From assembly GCA_016285515.1 (NCBI GenBank), contig JAEEQW010000002.1, forward strand, positions 62,001-126,000: a stretch of 64,000 nt of DNA. Reading direction: 5' to 3'. Source of the stretch: Bacteroidales bacterium (lineage in GTDB: Bacteria > Bacteroidota > Bacteroidia > Bacteroidales > BM520). The stretch's first letter is position 1. Each line of letters opens with the position of its first letter. Under the pieces are notes generated by a model. It saw only the letters and a program-made list of their open reading frames with translations. It did no database searches and was not told where the DNA came from. Made by a program: the position numbers and the translations under genes. This document shows positions 36,583-46,580 of the stretch, piece by piece.

Positions 36583-37935
36583 ATGGAACTTGTATCACTA
36601 ACAGCCGTATCACCCATCGATGGGAGATACGCTTCAAAAACAGAATCCTTCAGGGACTATTTTTCTGAATATGCCCTGATAAAATATCGAATAAAAACCG
36701 AAGTCGAATATTTCATAGCCCTGTGCGAATACCCTCTGCCACAACTGACTTCATTCGACCACTCTTTATTTCCAACACTCCAAAGCATCTACAAGAATCT
36801 TTCCTTGGATGACGCTCTGAAAATCAAAGAGATAGAAAAAACGACAAATCACGATGTGAAGGCGGTGGAATATTTCCTGAGAGAAAAAGTCGCTGAACTC
36901 GGCATTAACACATACAACGAGTTCATCCATTTCGGACTGACTTCGCAGGACATCAACAACACTGCATTTCCGATGATGCTGCACGACGCCTTCAACAACG
37001 TTGTCTTCCCTAAACTATTGGAGATAAGCAACAAACTACTGTCACTTGCCGAAGAATGGAAAGACATACCGATGCTGGCCCATACACACGGTCAGCCGGC
37101 ATCTCCGACACGTCTCGGAAAAGAATTCTACGTTTTTTATGAACGTATCAAAAATCAGATTGATATGCTGGCAAACTTGCCATTTGAAGGCAAATTCGGC
37201 GGTGCAACGGGCAACTTCAATGCACATCACGCTGCATATCCCAACATCGACTGGACATCTTTCGGAAACAGATTTCTGAAAGAAAAACTCAACCTCTCGC
37301 GACAGCAGACCACAACTCAGATTGAGCACTACGACATGGTCGCAGCCTTCTGCCAGAACATGACACGCATTAATACCATACTCATCGACCTCGACAGAGA
37401 TGTGTGGACATATATTTCAATGGAATATTTCAAACAGACGATTAAGAAAAATGAAGTCGGTTCATCTGCCATGCCACACAAAGTCAACCCGATAGATTTT
37501 GAAAACTCGGAAGGCAACCTCGGTCTTGCCAACGCAATCTTCAACCATTTGGCCATTAAACTCCCGATATCTCGTATGCAACGCGACCTTACAGACTCCA
37601 CTGTTATACGCAACATCGGCGTTCCGCTGTCGTATTCTATGATTGCGTATTCATCGCTGCTCAAGGGTTTGGACAAAATATACGTCAACGAGGACAAATT
37701 GAGGCTCGACCTTGACAACAACTGGGCGGTGATAGCCGAAGCAATACAAACTATACTCCGTCGCGAATCGTACCCTAATCCTTACGAAGCCCTGAAACAA
37801 CTGACGAGGAAAAGCACACATGTAACCCGCGAAACGCTTATGGATTTTATCGACAACCTTGATGTCAGGGAATCCGTCAAAGACGAACTGCGTTCACTGT
37901 CACCGACCAATTATCTTGGAATCAACACATTTTAA
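36583..37935 (+). CDS. purB: Adenylosuccinate lyase
   Basis: AVSPIDGRYASKTESFRDYFSEYAL; HFGLTSQDINNTA; GSSAMPHKVNPIDFENSEGNLG. Confidence 0.97.
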   Translation: MELVSLTAVSPIDGRYASKTESFRDYFSEYALIKYRIKTEVEYFIALCEYPLPQLTSFDHSLFPTLQSIYKNLSLDDALKIKEIEKTTNHDVKAVEYFLREKVAELGINTYNEFIHFGLTSQDINNTAFPMMLHDAFNNVVFPKLLEISNKLLSLAEEWKDIPMLAHTHGQPASPTRLGKEFYVFYERIKNQIDMLANLPFEGKFGGATGNFNAHHAAYPNIDWTSFGNRFLKEKLNLSRQQTTTQIEHYDMVAAFCQNMTRINTILIDLDRDVWTYISMEYFKQTIKKNEVGSSAMPHKVNPIDFENSEGNLGLANAIFNHLAIKLPISRMQRDLTDSTVIRNIGVPLSYSMIAYSSLLKGLDKIYVNEDKLRLDLDNNWAVIAEAIQTILRRESYPNPYEALKQLTRKSTHVTRETLMDFIDNLDVRESVKDELRSLSPTNYLGINTF

Positions 37936-37975
37936 ATTAATCCAAGCAGCATAACCAACCTCACGATTAATTATT

Positions 37976-37983
37976 TATATTTG
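37976..37983 (+). promoter_or_regulatory. -7 box TATATTTG upstream of Nif3-like gene
   Basis: 8 nt before ATG at 37992; short or leaderless-type spacing. Confidence 0.4.
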
Positions 37984-37991
37984 CACATATC

Positions 37992-38774
37992 ATGCCAACA
38001 ATAAAAGAAATAGCTGATGCCATAGAGCAGTCAGCACCGAAAGAATATGCCGAATCATGGGACAATCCTGGCTTTCAGGTAGGATTTCCAGAGAAGGATG
38101 TCACGAAGATACTTTTGTCGCTTGACTTCAGCGAAGCCGTTTTGGACGAGGCAATCGCAAAAAAAGCCAACATGATAGTCAACCACCACCCCTACCTCTT
38201 CCATCCAATAAAGAAAATAGTCTCAACGGAATACAACACAAACCTGATTATCAAGGCTATAAAGAACGATATCACTATATATGCCGCACACACAAACCTC
38301 GACAATGTTAGAGACGGCCTCAATTTTGCAGTAGCGGGGGAACTTGGCCTCAACGGCATAGAATTTCTCGAACAAACCACTGAAAATAGCGGCAGCGGTG
38401 TGACAGGAACATTTGCGACACCGATGGATGAAACGGATTTCCTTCATTTCGTGAAGGACAAGCTGCAGATTGGTGCCATGCGCTATTCACATCCCACCGG
38501 CAAGAAGATACAGCGCGTGTCGATATGTACTGGTGCCGGGGCATTTTTATGCAATAAAGCGTTGGAAATCGGCAGTAATGCCTTCATCACCGGTGATGTC
38601 AGACACCACGAATTCTACATTCCCGACAACAAGATGCTTTTGATTGATGCCGGTCATTACGAGACGGAACAATTTTCGCGCCGATGGTTCATGGAAGTCA
38701 TTAGGAAACGTTTTCCGAATGTTACTGTGGAATACGCGGAATGCGGTGTGAATCCAATTGGTTTCCTGCATTGA
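37992..38774 (+). CDS. Nif3-like dinuclear metal centre hexameric protein
   Basis: AESWDNPGFQVG; MIVNHHPYLFHPIKKI; YAAHTNLDNVRDGLN; ITGDVRHHEF; LIDAGHYETEQF. Confidence 0.95.
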   Translation: MPTIKEIADAIEQSAPKEYAESWDNPGFQVGFPEKDVTKILLSLDFSEAVLDEAIAKKANMIVNHHPYLFHPIKKIVSTEYNTNLIIKAIKNDITIYAAHTNLDNVRDGLNFAVAGELGLNGIEFLEQTTENSGSGVTGTFATPMDETDFLHFVKDKLQIGAMRYSHPTGKKIQRVSICTGAGAFLCNKALEIGSNAFITGDVRHHEFYIPDNKMLLIDAGHYETEQFSRRWFMEVIRKRFPNVTVEYAECGVNPIGFLH

Positions 38775-38862
38775 CATGATTCCGTAATGATTTTGTCTTT
38801 TGCTATCTGACGCACATTAATCAATTTATGTATCCTGTATTCCATATTCCGAATTAAATCAC

Positions 38863-38870
38863 TATCTTTG
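38863..38870 (+). promoter_or_regulatory. -7 box TATCTTTG upstream of ileS
   Basis: TATCTTTG, 22 nt before ATG at 38893. Confidence 0.55.
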
Positions 38871-38892
38871 CATTTTCAAAAATTTTAGTTCG

Positions 38893-41800
38893 ATGAACAA
38901 ATATACTGAATATAAAAAACTTAATCTTACTGATATAGCAGAAAAAATCAGCAATCAGTGGCAATACGACAACACCTTCGAGAAGTCGATGAAGATGAAT
39001 GAAGGGCACAAACCTTACATCTTCTTCGAAGGACCTCCTTCAGCCAACGGTCAGCCAGGCATCCACCATGTGATGGCACGCACAATTAAAGACATCTTCT
39101 GCAGATTCCATTCACAGAAGGGCGAATATGTCAGGAGAAAAGCCGGTTGGGATACCCACGGCCTCCCTGTCGAAATCGGCGTGGAGAAAAAACTCGGAAT
39201 AACCAAGGAAGACATCGGCAAGAAGATTTCCGTCATCGACTACAACAGGGAATGTCGCGCAGAAGTGATGAAATATAAGGATATGTGGGATGACCTGACC
39301 AAGAAGATGGGATATTGGGTTGATCTCAAACATCCGTATATAACCTTTGAAAACAAATACATTGAAACCCTGTGGTATCTCCTCGGACAACTTTACGACA
39401 ACGGCTACCTGTATAAGGGCTACACCATTCAGCCATATTCGCCAGCAGCAGGTACAGGTCTCAGCTCGCATGAACTGAACCAGCCAGGCTGCTACAGAGA
39501 TGTCAAGGATACGACTGCCACGGTACAGTTTGAAGTCATCCGGAATGAAAAATCCGAATTCCTCTTCAAAAACACTGCAATGCCGCTATACTTCCTCGCA
39601 TGGACGACAACTCCGTGGACACTCCCGTCAAATACCGCACTCGCAGTCGGTGCAAATATCACATACTGCGAAGTGGAAACCATAAACCCATACTCGCTGA
39701 AGAAAGTCTGCATCATAATGGGCAAACCGCTTATTCCACTCTATTTCAAGCCGGAAGGTGAAAACGGGGATTTCGACAATGTGAAACCGGACGACAAAAT
39801 AATGCCGTACAGAATCATTGCCGAATACAAAGGCTCAGAACTTAAAGATATAAACTACAAACAGCTGATCCCATGGGTGAAACCGGACGGTGACGCATTC
39901 AGAGTCATCCTCGGTGACTTCGTCACGACTGAAGACGGTACCGGCATCGTCCATATCGCTCCGACATTCGGTGCCGATGATGACCGTGCAGGAAAACAGT
40001 CAAATATTGCTCCTTTGCTGATGCTCGACAAAGACGGCAACCACCGCCCTATGGTAGATATGACGGGCAAATTTTATCTTGTGGAAGACCTTGATCCTGA
40101 ATACGTTAAAAAATTTGTCAACGTTGACCTCTACAAGGAATATGCCGGACGTTTCGTAAAGAACGCCTACGACCCGAAACTCACTGAAAAGGACATCACC
40201 CTTGACATCGACATCTGCATCATGTTGAAGAACCAGGGCATGGCCTTCAGAATAGAAAAACATGTACACAGCTATCCGCACTGCTGGAGAACCGATAAGC
40301 CGGTGCTCTACTACCCTCTTGACTCATGGTTCATCAAAGTCACAAAGTCGAAGGACAGAATGATAGCCCTCAACAACACCATCAACTGGAAACCTGCATC
40401 AACAGGTTCCGGACGTTTCGGCAACTGGCTTGAAAACATTCAGGATTGGAATCTCAGCCGCTCACGTTTCTGGGGCACTCCACTCCCTATCTGGGCTACT
40501 GAAGACGGCAAGGAAAGAAAGTGCATCCACTCCGTTGCAGAACTTTATGCCGAAATCGAAACGTCAGTCGCCAAAGGCTATATGAAGGATAACCCTTACA
40601 AGGACTTCAAAGTCGGCGATTTATCTGATGAAAACTATCATAAAATTGACCTGCACCGTCCGTTCGTTGACCAAATCATCCTCGTGTCGGATTCAGGCAA
40701 GCCAATGAAGCGTGAAAGCGACCTGATTGACGTATGGTTCGATTCGGGAGCAATGCCTTACGCACAGTATCACTATCCGTTTGAGCCGATTCCAGGCGGC
40801 ACCGAGGATAATCCTCTCAAAGAAGTGTTCCCTGCAGATTTCATTGCTGAAGGCGTTGACCAGACACGCGGATGGTTCTACACACTGCATGCAATTGCCA
40901 CAATGTGCTTTGACTCAGTGGCTTACAGAACATGTGTCTCCAATGGCCTCGTCCTCGACAAAAACGGCAACAAGATGTCGAAACGCTACGGCAACGCAAT
41001 TGACCCATTTGAGACAATTGCAAAATACGGTCCCGATGCAACACGCTGGTACATGATAACCAACGCACAGCCATGGGACAACATAAAATTCGACGTTGCA
41101 GGAGTCGAAGAGGTTCAAAGAAAGTTCTTCGGAACGCTCTACAACACTTATGCATTCTTCGCCCTGTATGCCAACATCGACAAATTCACATACCAAGAAG
41201 CCGACATAAAGTTTGAAGATCGTCCTGAAATCGACAGATGGATACTTTCCGAACTGAACTCTCTCGTGAAATCTGTTGAGGACAGCTATAATTCATACGA
41301 ACCGACCAAGGCTGGCCGAGACATTCAGGATTTCGTGTGCGACATGCTGTCAAACTGGTATGTCCGTCTCTGCAGAAGAAGATTTTGGAAAGGTGAATAC
41401 AGCAAAGATAAAATTTCCGCTTACCAGACTCTTTACACCTGTCTTGAAACGATAGCAAGAATCGCATGCCCTATCGCTCCGTTCTTCATGGACAATATGT
41501 TCTGCGACCTCAACAACGTCACCCGCAAACAAAACGTGACAAGCGTCCATCTGACCTCATTCCCCACTTACAATGAATCATACATTGACCTGAAACTGGA
41601 AGAGAGAATGGAACTTGCACAGAACATTTCGTCAATGGTTCTCGCTTTGAGAAAAAGAACCAACAACAGAGTACGCCAGCCATTGGCAAAGCTCATAATT
41701 CCAGCTCCGTCAGACGAATTCATCGAACAGGTAAGCAAAGTCAAACATCTTATTCTCAGTGAAGTCAACGTCAAGGAAATCGATTTCGTAAAGGACAGCA

Positions 41801-42336
41801 ACCTTCTCAAAAAGAAAATAAAAGCCAACTTCAAGGTTCTCGGCCCTAAGTGTGGAAAGATGATGAAACAGGTCGCTGCAATAATTGCAGAGCTTGACCA
41901 AACCTCAATCAATACACTTGACAACGAGAAGCCGATAACTATCAACATTGACGGCAATGATTTCGAAATCACCAAAAATGATGTGGAAATCACAACCGAA
42001 GACATTCCTGGATGGGCTGTTCTGAGCGAAGGCGCCCTAACAGTCGCACTTGACATAGAAATCACCGACGAACTCCTCATCGAAGGCTACGCACGTGAAC
42101 TCGTCAACAAAATCCAAAACATCAGGAAGGAAAACAATTACGAAGTGACAGACAAAATATCACTTACCATTGAAAAATCCGACACTATCTGCAAAGTAAT
42201 TGACAAATTCGCCAATTACATTTGCGCCGAAACACTTATTGAACATCTTACAATAGTAGATGCCATCGAAGGGGAAAAGACCTCCCTGGATCTTTCCAAC
42301 GACCTGATTATCAGCGTTAAGATAGAAAAAATTTAA
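38893..42336 (+). CDS. ileS: Isoleucyl-tRNA synthetase
   Basis: FFEGPPSANGQPGIHHVMART (HIGH-like), KMSKRYGNAIDP (KMSKR), DVWFDSGAMPYAQYHYP. Confidence 0.97.
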   Translation: MNKYTEYKKLNLTDIAEKISNQWQYDNTFEKSMKMNEGHKPYIFFEGPPSANGQPGIHHVMARTIKDIFCRFHSQKGEYVRRKAGWDTHGLPVEIGVEKKLGITKEDIGKKISVIDYNRECRAEVMKYKDMWDDLTKKMGYWVDLKHPYITFENKYIETLWYLLGQLYDNGYLYKGYTIQPYSPAAGTGLSSHELNQPGCYRDVKDTTATVQFEVIRNEKSEFLFKNTAMPLYFLAWTTTPWTLPSNTALAVGANITYCEVETINPYSLKKVCIIMGKPLIPLYFKPEGENGDFDNVKPDDKIMPYRIIAEYKGSELKDINYKQLIPWVKPDGDAFRVILGDFVTTEDGTGIVHIAPTFGADDDRAGKQSNIAPLLMLDKDGNHRPMVDMTGKFYLVEDLDPEYVKKFVNVDLYKEYAGRFVKNAYDPKLTEKDITLDIDICIMLKNQGMAFRIEKHVHSYPHCWRTDKPVLYYPLDSWFIKVTKSKDRMIALNNTINWKPASTGSGRFGNWLENIQDWNLSRSRFWGTPLPIWATEDGKERKCIHSVAELYAEIETSVAKGYMKDNPYKDFKVGDLSDENYHKIDLHRPFVDQIILVSDSGKPMKRESDLIDVWFDSGAMPYAQYHYPFEPIPGGTEDNPLKEVFPADFIAEGVDQTRGWFYTLHAIATMCFDSVAYRTCVSNGLVLDKNGNKMSKRYGNAIDPFETIAKYGPDATRWYMITNAQPWDNIKFDVAGVEEVQRKFFGTLYNTYAFFALYANIDKFTYQEADIKFEDRPEIDRWILSELNSLVKSVEDSYNSYEPTKAGRDIQDFVCDMLSNWYVRLCRRRFWKGEYSKDKISAYQTLYTCLETIARIACPIAPFFMDNMFCDLNNVTRKQNVTSVHLTSFPTYNESYIDLKLEERMELAQNISSMVLALRKRTNNRVRQPLAKLIIPAPSDEFIEQVSKVKHLILSEVNVKEIDFVKDSNLLKKKIKANFKVLGPKCGKMMKQVAAIIAELDQTSINTLDNEKPITINIDGNDFEITKNDVEITTEDIPGWAVLSEGALTVALDIEITDELLIEGYARELVNKIQNIRKENNYEVTDKISLTIEKSDTICKVIDKFANYICAETLIEHLTIVDAIEGEKTSLDLSNDLIISVKIEKI

Positions 42337-42346
42337 TTATCTCATT

Positions 42347-42892
42347 ATGAAAAAGACTGCAACCAAAAAAGATTCCCAAGAAGAATCTGTAAAAGAAACC
42401 AAGAAAACGACAAAGAAAACCATAAAAAAGGCATCGCCTGTAGCTGCTGAAGAACCGGCTCAGGCTGCCGAAGCCAGTCCTGAGGAAGGAAAGGTAGAAA
42501 TAGTGCAGCGCTATTCAAAAGAAGAACTTGAAGAATTCCGCCAAATCATTGAAAGGAAACTTGCCGATGCAAGGAAAGACCTTGAACTTCTGCAGGAAAA
42601 CTTCAAAGGCTTCAGCGAAAGCGACACTTCCGACACGTCACCTACCTTCAAAATTCTTGAAGAAGGACAGTCGGCATTATCAAAGGAAGAGAACGGCAGA
42701 CTTGCGATGCGTCAGGAAAAGTTCATACAATCACTTGAGAATGCGCTAATTAGAATCAACAATGGCACGTATGGAGTATGCCGCGTAACCGGCAAGCTGA
42801 TTCCTAAAGAAAGACTGAGAGTGGTTCCTCACGCAACATTAAGCGTTGAAGGCAAACTGATGCTACAAGAACGCGAAAAACGCAACAGATAG
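42347..42892 (+). CDS. TraR/DksA family regulator, Lys/Glu-rich N-terminus
   Basis: ARKDLELLQENF...ENALIRINNGTYGVCRVTGKLIPKERLRVVPHATLSVEGK. Confidence 0.92.
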   Translation: MKKTATKKDSQEESVKETKKTTKKTIKKASPVAAEEPAQAAEASPEEGKVEIVQRYSKEELEEFRQIIERKLADARKDLELLQENFKGFSESDTSDTSPTFKILEEGQSALSKEENGRLAMRQEKFIQSLENALIRINNGTYGVCRVTGKLIPKERLRVVPHATLSVEGKLMLQEREKRNR

Positions 42893-42905
42893 GTTTACGG
42901 CAATT

Positions 42906-43610
42906 GTGAAGAAACCATTCATAATAATATCATTGATTGTTATAGCTGACCAGATTCTGAAAATCTGGGTAAAGCTAAATATGTGCCTCGGCCAGACCAT
43001 TCATTTAATCGGTGAAGGCATAAATCTGTATTTCATCGAAAACAACGGAATGGCTTTCGGGTTTCAATTTGCGGGCGATGCAGGCAAACTGATACTCACT
43101 TTTTTCCGTATATTGGCTGTTATTGTCGTTTTATGGCTCATGTTCAAAATTGCAAAGAAGCCAGACTACAATAAAGGCTTGATGTGGTGTCTGTCGCTGA
43201 TTGTGGCAGGTGCCTTGGGAAATATCGTTGACAGCGTATTCTACGGTGTGCTCTTCAGTGAAAGCACCCATGTCAATCCGGCAGTCTTCCTGCCCGAAGG
43301 TGGCGGTTATGCTCCGCTGTTTCACGGCAAGGTCGTTGACATGTTTTACTGTCCAATCATAAGGACACACTGGCCCACCTGGGTACCAGGTATAGGAGGA
43401 GAACGTCTCGAATTTTTCCGTCCCATTTTCAACATAGCTGATTCAGCTATCACAATTGGCGTTTTCTGGCTCATATTCGGTTATAAACGTTTTTTCCACA
43501 CAGAAGAAGGCTCAAATGATGTTAAACCTGACCATAATGACATTGACTCTGACCAGGAGCACATCGACTCCGATTACAACAAAAAACAAAATATCACAAT
43601 AAATTATTAA
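42906..43610 (+). CDS. lspA: Lipoprotein signal peptidase (GTG start)
   Basis: IVIADQILKIWVK; FIENNGMAFGFQF; GALGNIVDSVFYG; FNIADSAITIGV. Confidence 0.95.
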   Translation: MKKPFIIISLIVIADQILKIWVKLNMCLGQTIHLIGEGINLYFIENNGMAFGFQFAGDAGKLILTFFRILAVIVVLWLMFKIAKKPDYNKGLMWCLSLIVAGALGNIVDSVFYGVLFSESTHVNPAVFLPEGGGYAPLFHGKVVDMFYCPIIRTHWPTWVPGIGGERLEFFRPIFNIADSAITIGVFWLIFGYKRFFHTEEGSNDVKPDHNDIDSDQEHIDSDYNKKQNITINY

Positions 43611-43613
43611 AAA

Positions 43614-44288
43614 ATGAAGAAATACTTTTGTTCAGCATTGATGATGCTGATATTGGTCTTATCTGCAAATGCGCAGAGCAACAAATTTATAATCCATGCA
43701 GGCGGGACACTTCCCATAGCAAAATTCAGTGGAAATTCAATCGATGACTGGGTTCTCTTGAATACGGCATCAACTCCGGAAAAAGGATGCGCATCTGCCG
43801 GATTAAGCGGTGGACTACAATTCAACATCGGAATTTCCAGAGGCCTTGACTTTACAATCAGCCTTGATGCATATTATAATAGTCTTAACAAAAAAACTCT
43901 TGATGATGCATTGATCACCAGCGTATCAAAGACCCCTAAATACTTCAATATCCCTTTGATGGCAGGAATAAACTATGAATTCTACATAAACAGGAATCTG
44001 GAGTTTTACATAGAAGGTGCAGCAGGCGGTGATTTACGTTACACTACTCCTCTCGAGCTTACAATACTCGGTATTACAACCAAATACACTTACCCAGCGA
44101 CATTAGCATTTGCATGGCGGGCCGGATTTGGGATAGTCGTTGCAGATTTCCTGACATTAGGACTGGACTACAATTCACTCGGAGCCCACAAGGCCACCAT
44201 GAAATATGGCAACGACACATACACCTCCAGCAACAAACTAAAAATCAGTCTTTTATCGCTAAACGTTGGAATTAGGTTCGGCCACTAA
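43614..44288 (+). CDS. Outer-membrane beta-barrel-like protein
   Basis: Signal peptide MKKYFCSALMMLILVLSANAQ; alternating amphipathic strands. Confidence 0.7.
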   Translation: MKKYFCSALMMLILVLSANAQSNKFIIHAGGTLPIAKFSGNSIDDWVLLNTASTPEKGCASAGLSGGLQFNIGISRGLDFTISLDAYYNSLNKKTLDDALITSVSKTPKYFNIPLMAGINYEFYINRNLEFYIEGAAGGDLRYTTPLELTILGITTKYTYPATLAFAWRAGFGIVVADFLTLGLDYNSLGAHKATMKYGNDTYTSSNKLKISLLSLNVGIRFGH

Positions 44289-44337
44289 AAACGAGATAAA
44301 CCATTCTTATCTAATTCAGTTAGAACGTAAAATAAAT

Positions 44338-44373
44338 AAGGCGTCAGTCGGGAAATCCAACTGACGCCTTTTG
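44338..44373. terminator. Bidirectional hairpin terminator
   Basis: AAGGCGTCAGT...ACTGACGCCTTTTG between convergent genes. Confidence 0.85.
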
Positions 44374-44393
44374 TTTCTGATTACTTCTTCTTC

Positions 44394-45749
44394 CTAATAC
44401 AGGAAACTCAAAAGAATACCAGCTGCAACTGCTGAACCTATGACACCAGCTACGTTTGGAGCCATAGCATGCATGAGAAGATGATTGGAAGGATCATATT
44501 TCAGACCTTGAACTTCAGATACACGTGCACTGTCAGGTACTGCAGAAACACCGGCATTGCCTATAAGAGGATTTATCTTGTTGTCGCCTCTGAGGAAGAG
44601 GTTCATTATCTTTGCGAACAGAACGCCGCAGGCAGTGGCAACCATGAATGACAAAGCTCCAAGAATGAAAATCTCAATGGATTCAGGTTTCAGGAACTGT
44701 GTTGCCTGTGTGGATGCACCAACGGTCATACCTAAGATGATAGTCACTATGTCAATCAGAGCATTGCTTGCAGTGTTGGCAAGACGTTTCGTCACTCCAC
44801 TCTCTTTCAACAGGTTACCGAAGAAAAGCATACCGAGCAACGGTAATGCCGATGGAGCGATGAAGCATGTAAGGAGAAGACCGATGATAGGGAATAAAAT
44901 CTTTTCCACCTTTGTGACAGCCCGAGGCGGTTTCATGCGTATGACTCTTTCCTTCTTGGTTGTCAGCAATTTCATAATTGGAGGCTGGATGATAGGGACA
45001 AGAGCCATGTAGGAATATGCCGCTATGGCAATGGCTCCCATAAGTTCAGGAGCAAGCTTTGACGACATGAAGATGGCGGTAGGGCCATCAGCACCACCGA
45101 TGATACCTATTGCACCAGACTGTGTTGGAGTGAATCCAAGTGAAAGTGCCACCCAGAAAGTGATGAAGATACCAATCTGTGCAGCTGCACCGAGGAGCAT
45201 CAGCTTTGGATTGGATATCAACGACGAAAAGTCAGTCATTGCACCGATTCCGAGGAAAATCAAAGGCGGATAAACACCTTTTTGGACACCAAAATACAAG
45301 TAGTTGAGCACACTTCCCTTCTCATAGATACCTATCTGCAATCCGGCTCCCTCAGCAAAAGGAATATTTCCGATGATGATGCCAACACCGATAGGGATGA
45401 GAAGCATTGGTTCGAATTCAAAACGTATTGCCAGAAAGATGAAAACAAATGCAACGAGAATCATAATCAAGTGACCTCTCTGACAGTTATAGAAACCGGT
45501 ATATTGCCAAAATTGCTTGATGCCATCAAAGCCCTTGGGTATTGGTTTTACAGGACGCACAGAAGCGACGTCGCTTGCTGAGGTAACAGGCTGACTGTTA
45601 CTGACCATCACCTCCGAAGTCTGCTGAACATCGGTAGCAGGTGTCGGAGAATTATTGACAAAAGCAGACCCGAGCAGGACGATGGCCAATACGGCCATTA
45701 CTGTCAGGAAATGCCTCATCCTTGAATCGACTGATAACTTACTCTTCAT
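44394..45749 (-). CDS. mmdB: Na+-translocating decarboxylase beta subunit (MmdB/OadB-like)
   Basis: PPLIFLGIGAMTDFSSLISNP; IGIIGGADGPTAIFMSSKLAPEL; GAVAGVIG-type C-terminus. Confidence 0.93.
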   Translation of the reverse strand: MKSKLSVDSRMRHFLTVMAVLAIVLLGSAFVNNSPTPATDVQQTSEVMVSNSQPVTSASDVASVRPVKPIPKGFDGIKQFWQYTGFYNCQRGHLIMILVAFVFIFLAIRFEFEPMLLIPIGVGIIIGNIPFAEGAGLQIGIYEKGSVLNYLYFGVQKGVYPPLIFLGIGAMTDFSSLISNPKLMLLGAAAQIGIFITFWVALSLGFTPTQSGAIGIIGGADGPTAIFMSSKLAPELMGAIAIAAYSYMALVPIIQPPIMKLLTTKKERVIRMKPPRAVTKVEKILFPIIGLLLTCFIAPSALPLLGMLFFGNLLKESGVTKRLANTASNALIDIVTIILGMTVGASTQATQFLKPESIEIFILGALSFMVATACGVLFAKIMNLFLRGDNKINPLIGNAGVSAVPDSARVSEVQGLKYDPSNHLLMHAMAPNVAGVIGSAVAAGILLSFLY

Positions 45750-45752
45750 GGC

Positions 45753-46178
45753 TTATTTGATTTCGACTAAGTTAGCACCCTGGATTATGGTGTCACCAAC
45801 ATTGACAAAGATTTTAGTAACAGTGCCGTTTGATTCGGCAAGGATATCATTTTCCATTTTCATTGCCTCGTATGTAAGCAGTTTCTGACCTTTCTGAACA
45901 GTATCACCCTGATGTACCAAAATTGAAAGTATGTTTCCTGGCAGAGGCGACTTGATGATGGAAACACTTCCGGAAGGTGACGTTCCCTCCTTAGCAGGAG
46001 CCGGAGCAGCGGCACGTACAAGGACAGGAGTCTTTGTAGTAATCCTCTTCGTGGCACCTTTCTCTACTGTAACTTCGTATGGTGTACCATTAACCTCCAA
46101 CGATATTTTGTTGTCGTCCTGACTTAACAGGTCAACGTTATAGGTGCGTCCTTGAATCTTGAATGTATAATTTTTCAT
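45753..46178 (-). CDS. mmdC: Biotin carboxyl carrier subunit (MmdC-like)
   Basis: SPLPGNILSILVHQGDTVQKGQKLLTYEAMKMENDI. Confidence 0.94.
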   Translation of the reverse strand: MKNYTFKIQGRTYNVDLLSQDDNKISLEVNGTPYEVTVEKGATKRITTKTPVLVRAAAPAPAKEGTSPSGSVSIIKSPLPGNILSILVHQGDTVQKGQKLLTYEAMKMENDILAESNGTVTKIFVNVGDTIIQGANLVEIK

Positions 46179-46191
46179 TTGCTATTCTTTT

Positions 46192-46569
46192 TTAATTGTT
46201 AACCCTATATTGATAATGTACCTGTTGTTTGTCGGCCCATGGAGACTGACGTTTAACCTCTCTGTTGATGGTAAGATTGGTGTTCTCAAAGTCATGCATG
46301 TCATTGAAGTAAAGATGCAGGGCTGCACCTATTGCAGCATTGACTTCACCCGAAACATCAGTGATTTCACCTTTTTCAGGCTTCCTGCCGTTTTCCTTCT
46401 TAAACAAATTCCTAACCCGCATGTTCAAGATTTTAGGTATATTTGTATAAATAATAGCCAATATCAGCAGTGCAAGAAAGACAACACTGACACCGATAGC
46501 GGCTAACATCACATGTTCATTGTGAATTCTTCCAAAATCCAATGAAATTCCTAACAACAATGTATTCAT
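46192..46569 (-). CDS. mmdD: OadG/MmdD-like delta subunit
   Basis: Single N-terminal TM helix; position in operon; EVNAAIGAALHLYFNDMHD. Confidence 0.8.
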   Translation of the reverse strand: MNTLLLGISLDFGRIHNEHVMLAAIGVSVVFLALLILAIIYTNIPKILNMRVRNLFKKENGRKPEKGEITDVSGEVNAAIGAALHLYFNDMHDFENTNLTINREVKRQSPWADKQQVHYQYRVNN

Positions 46570-46580
46570 AACAGATTGGT

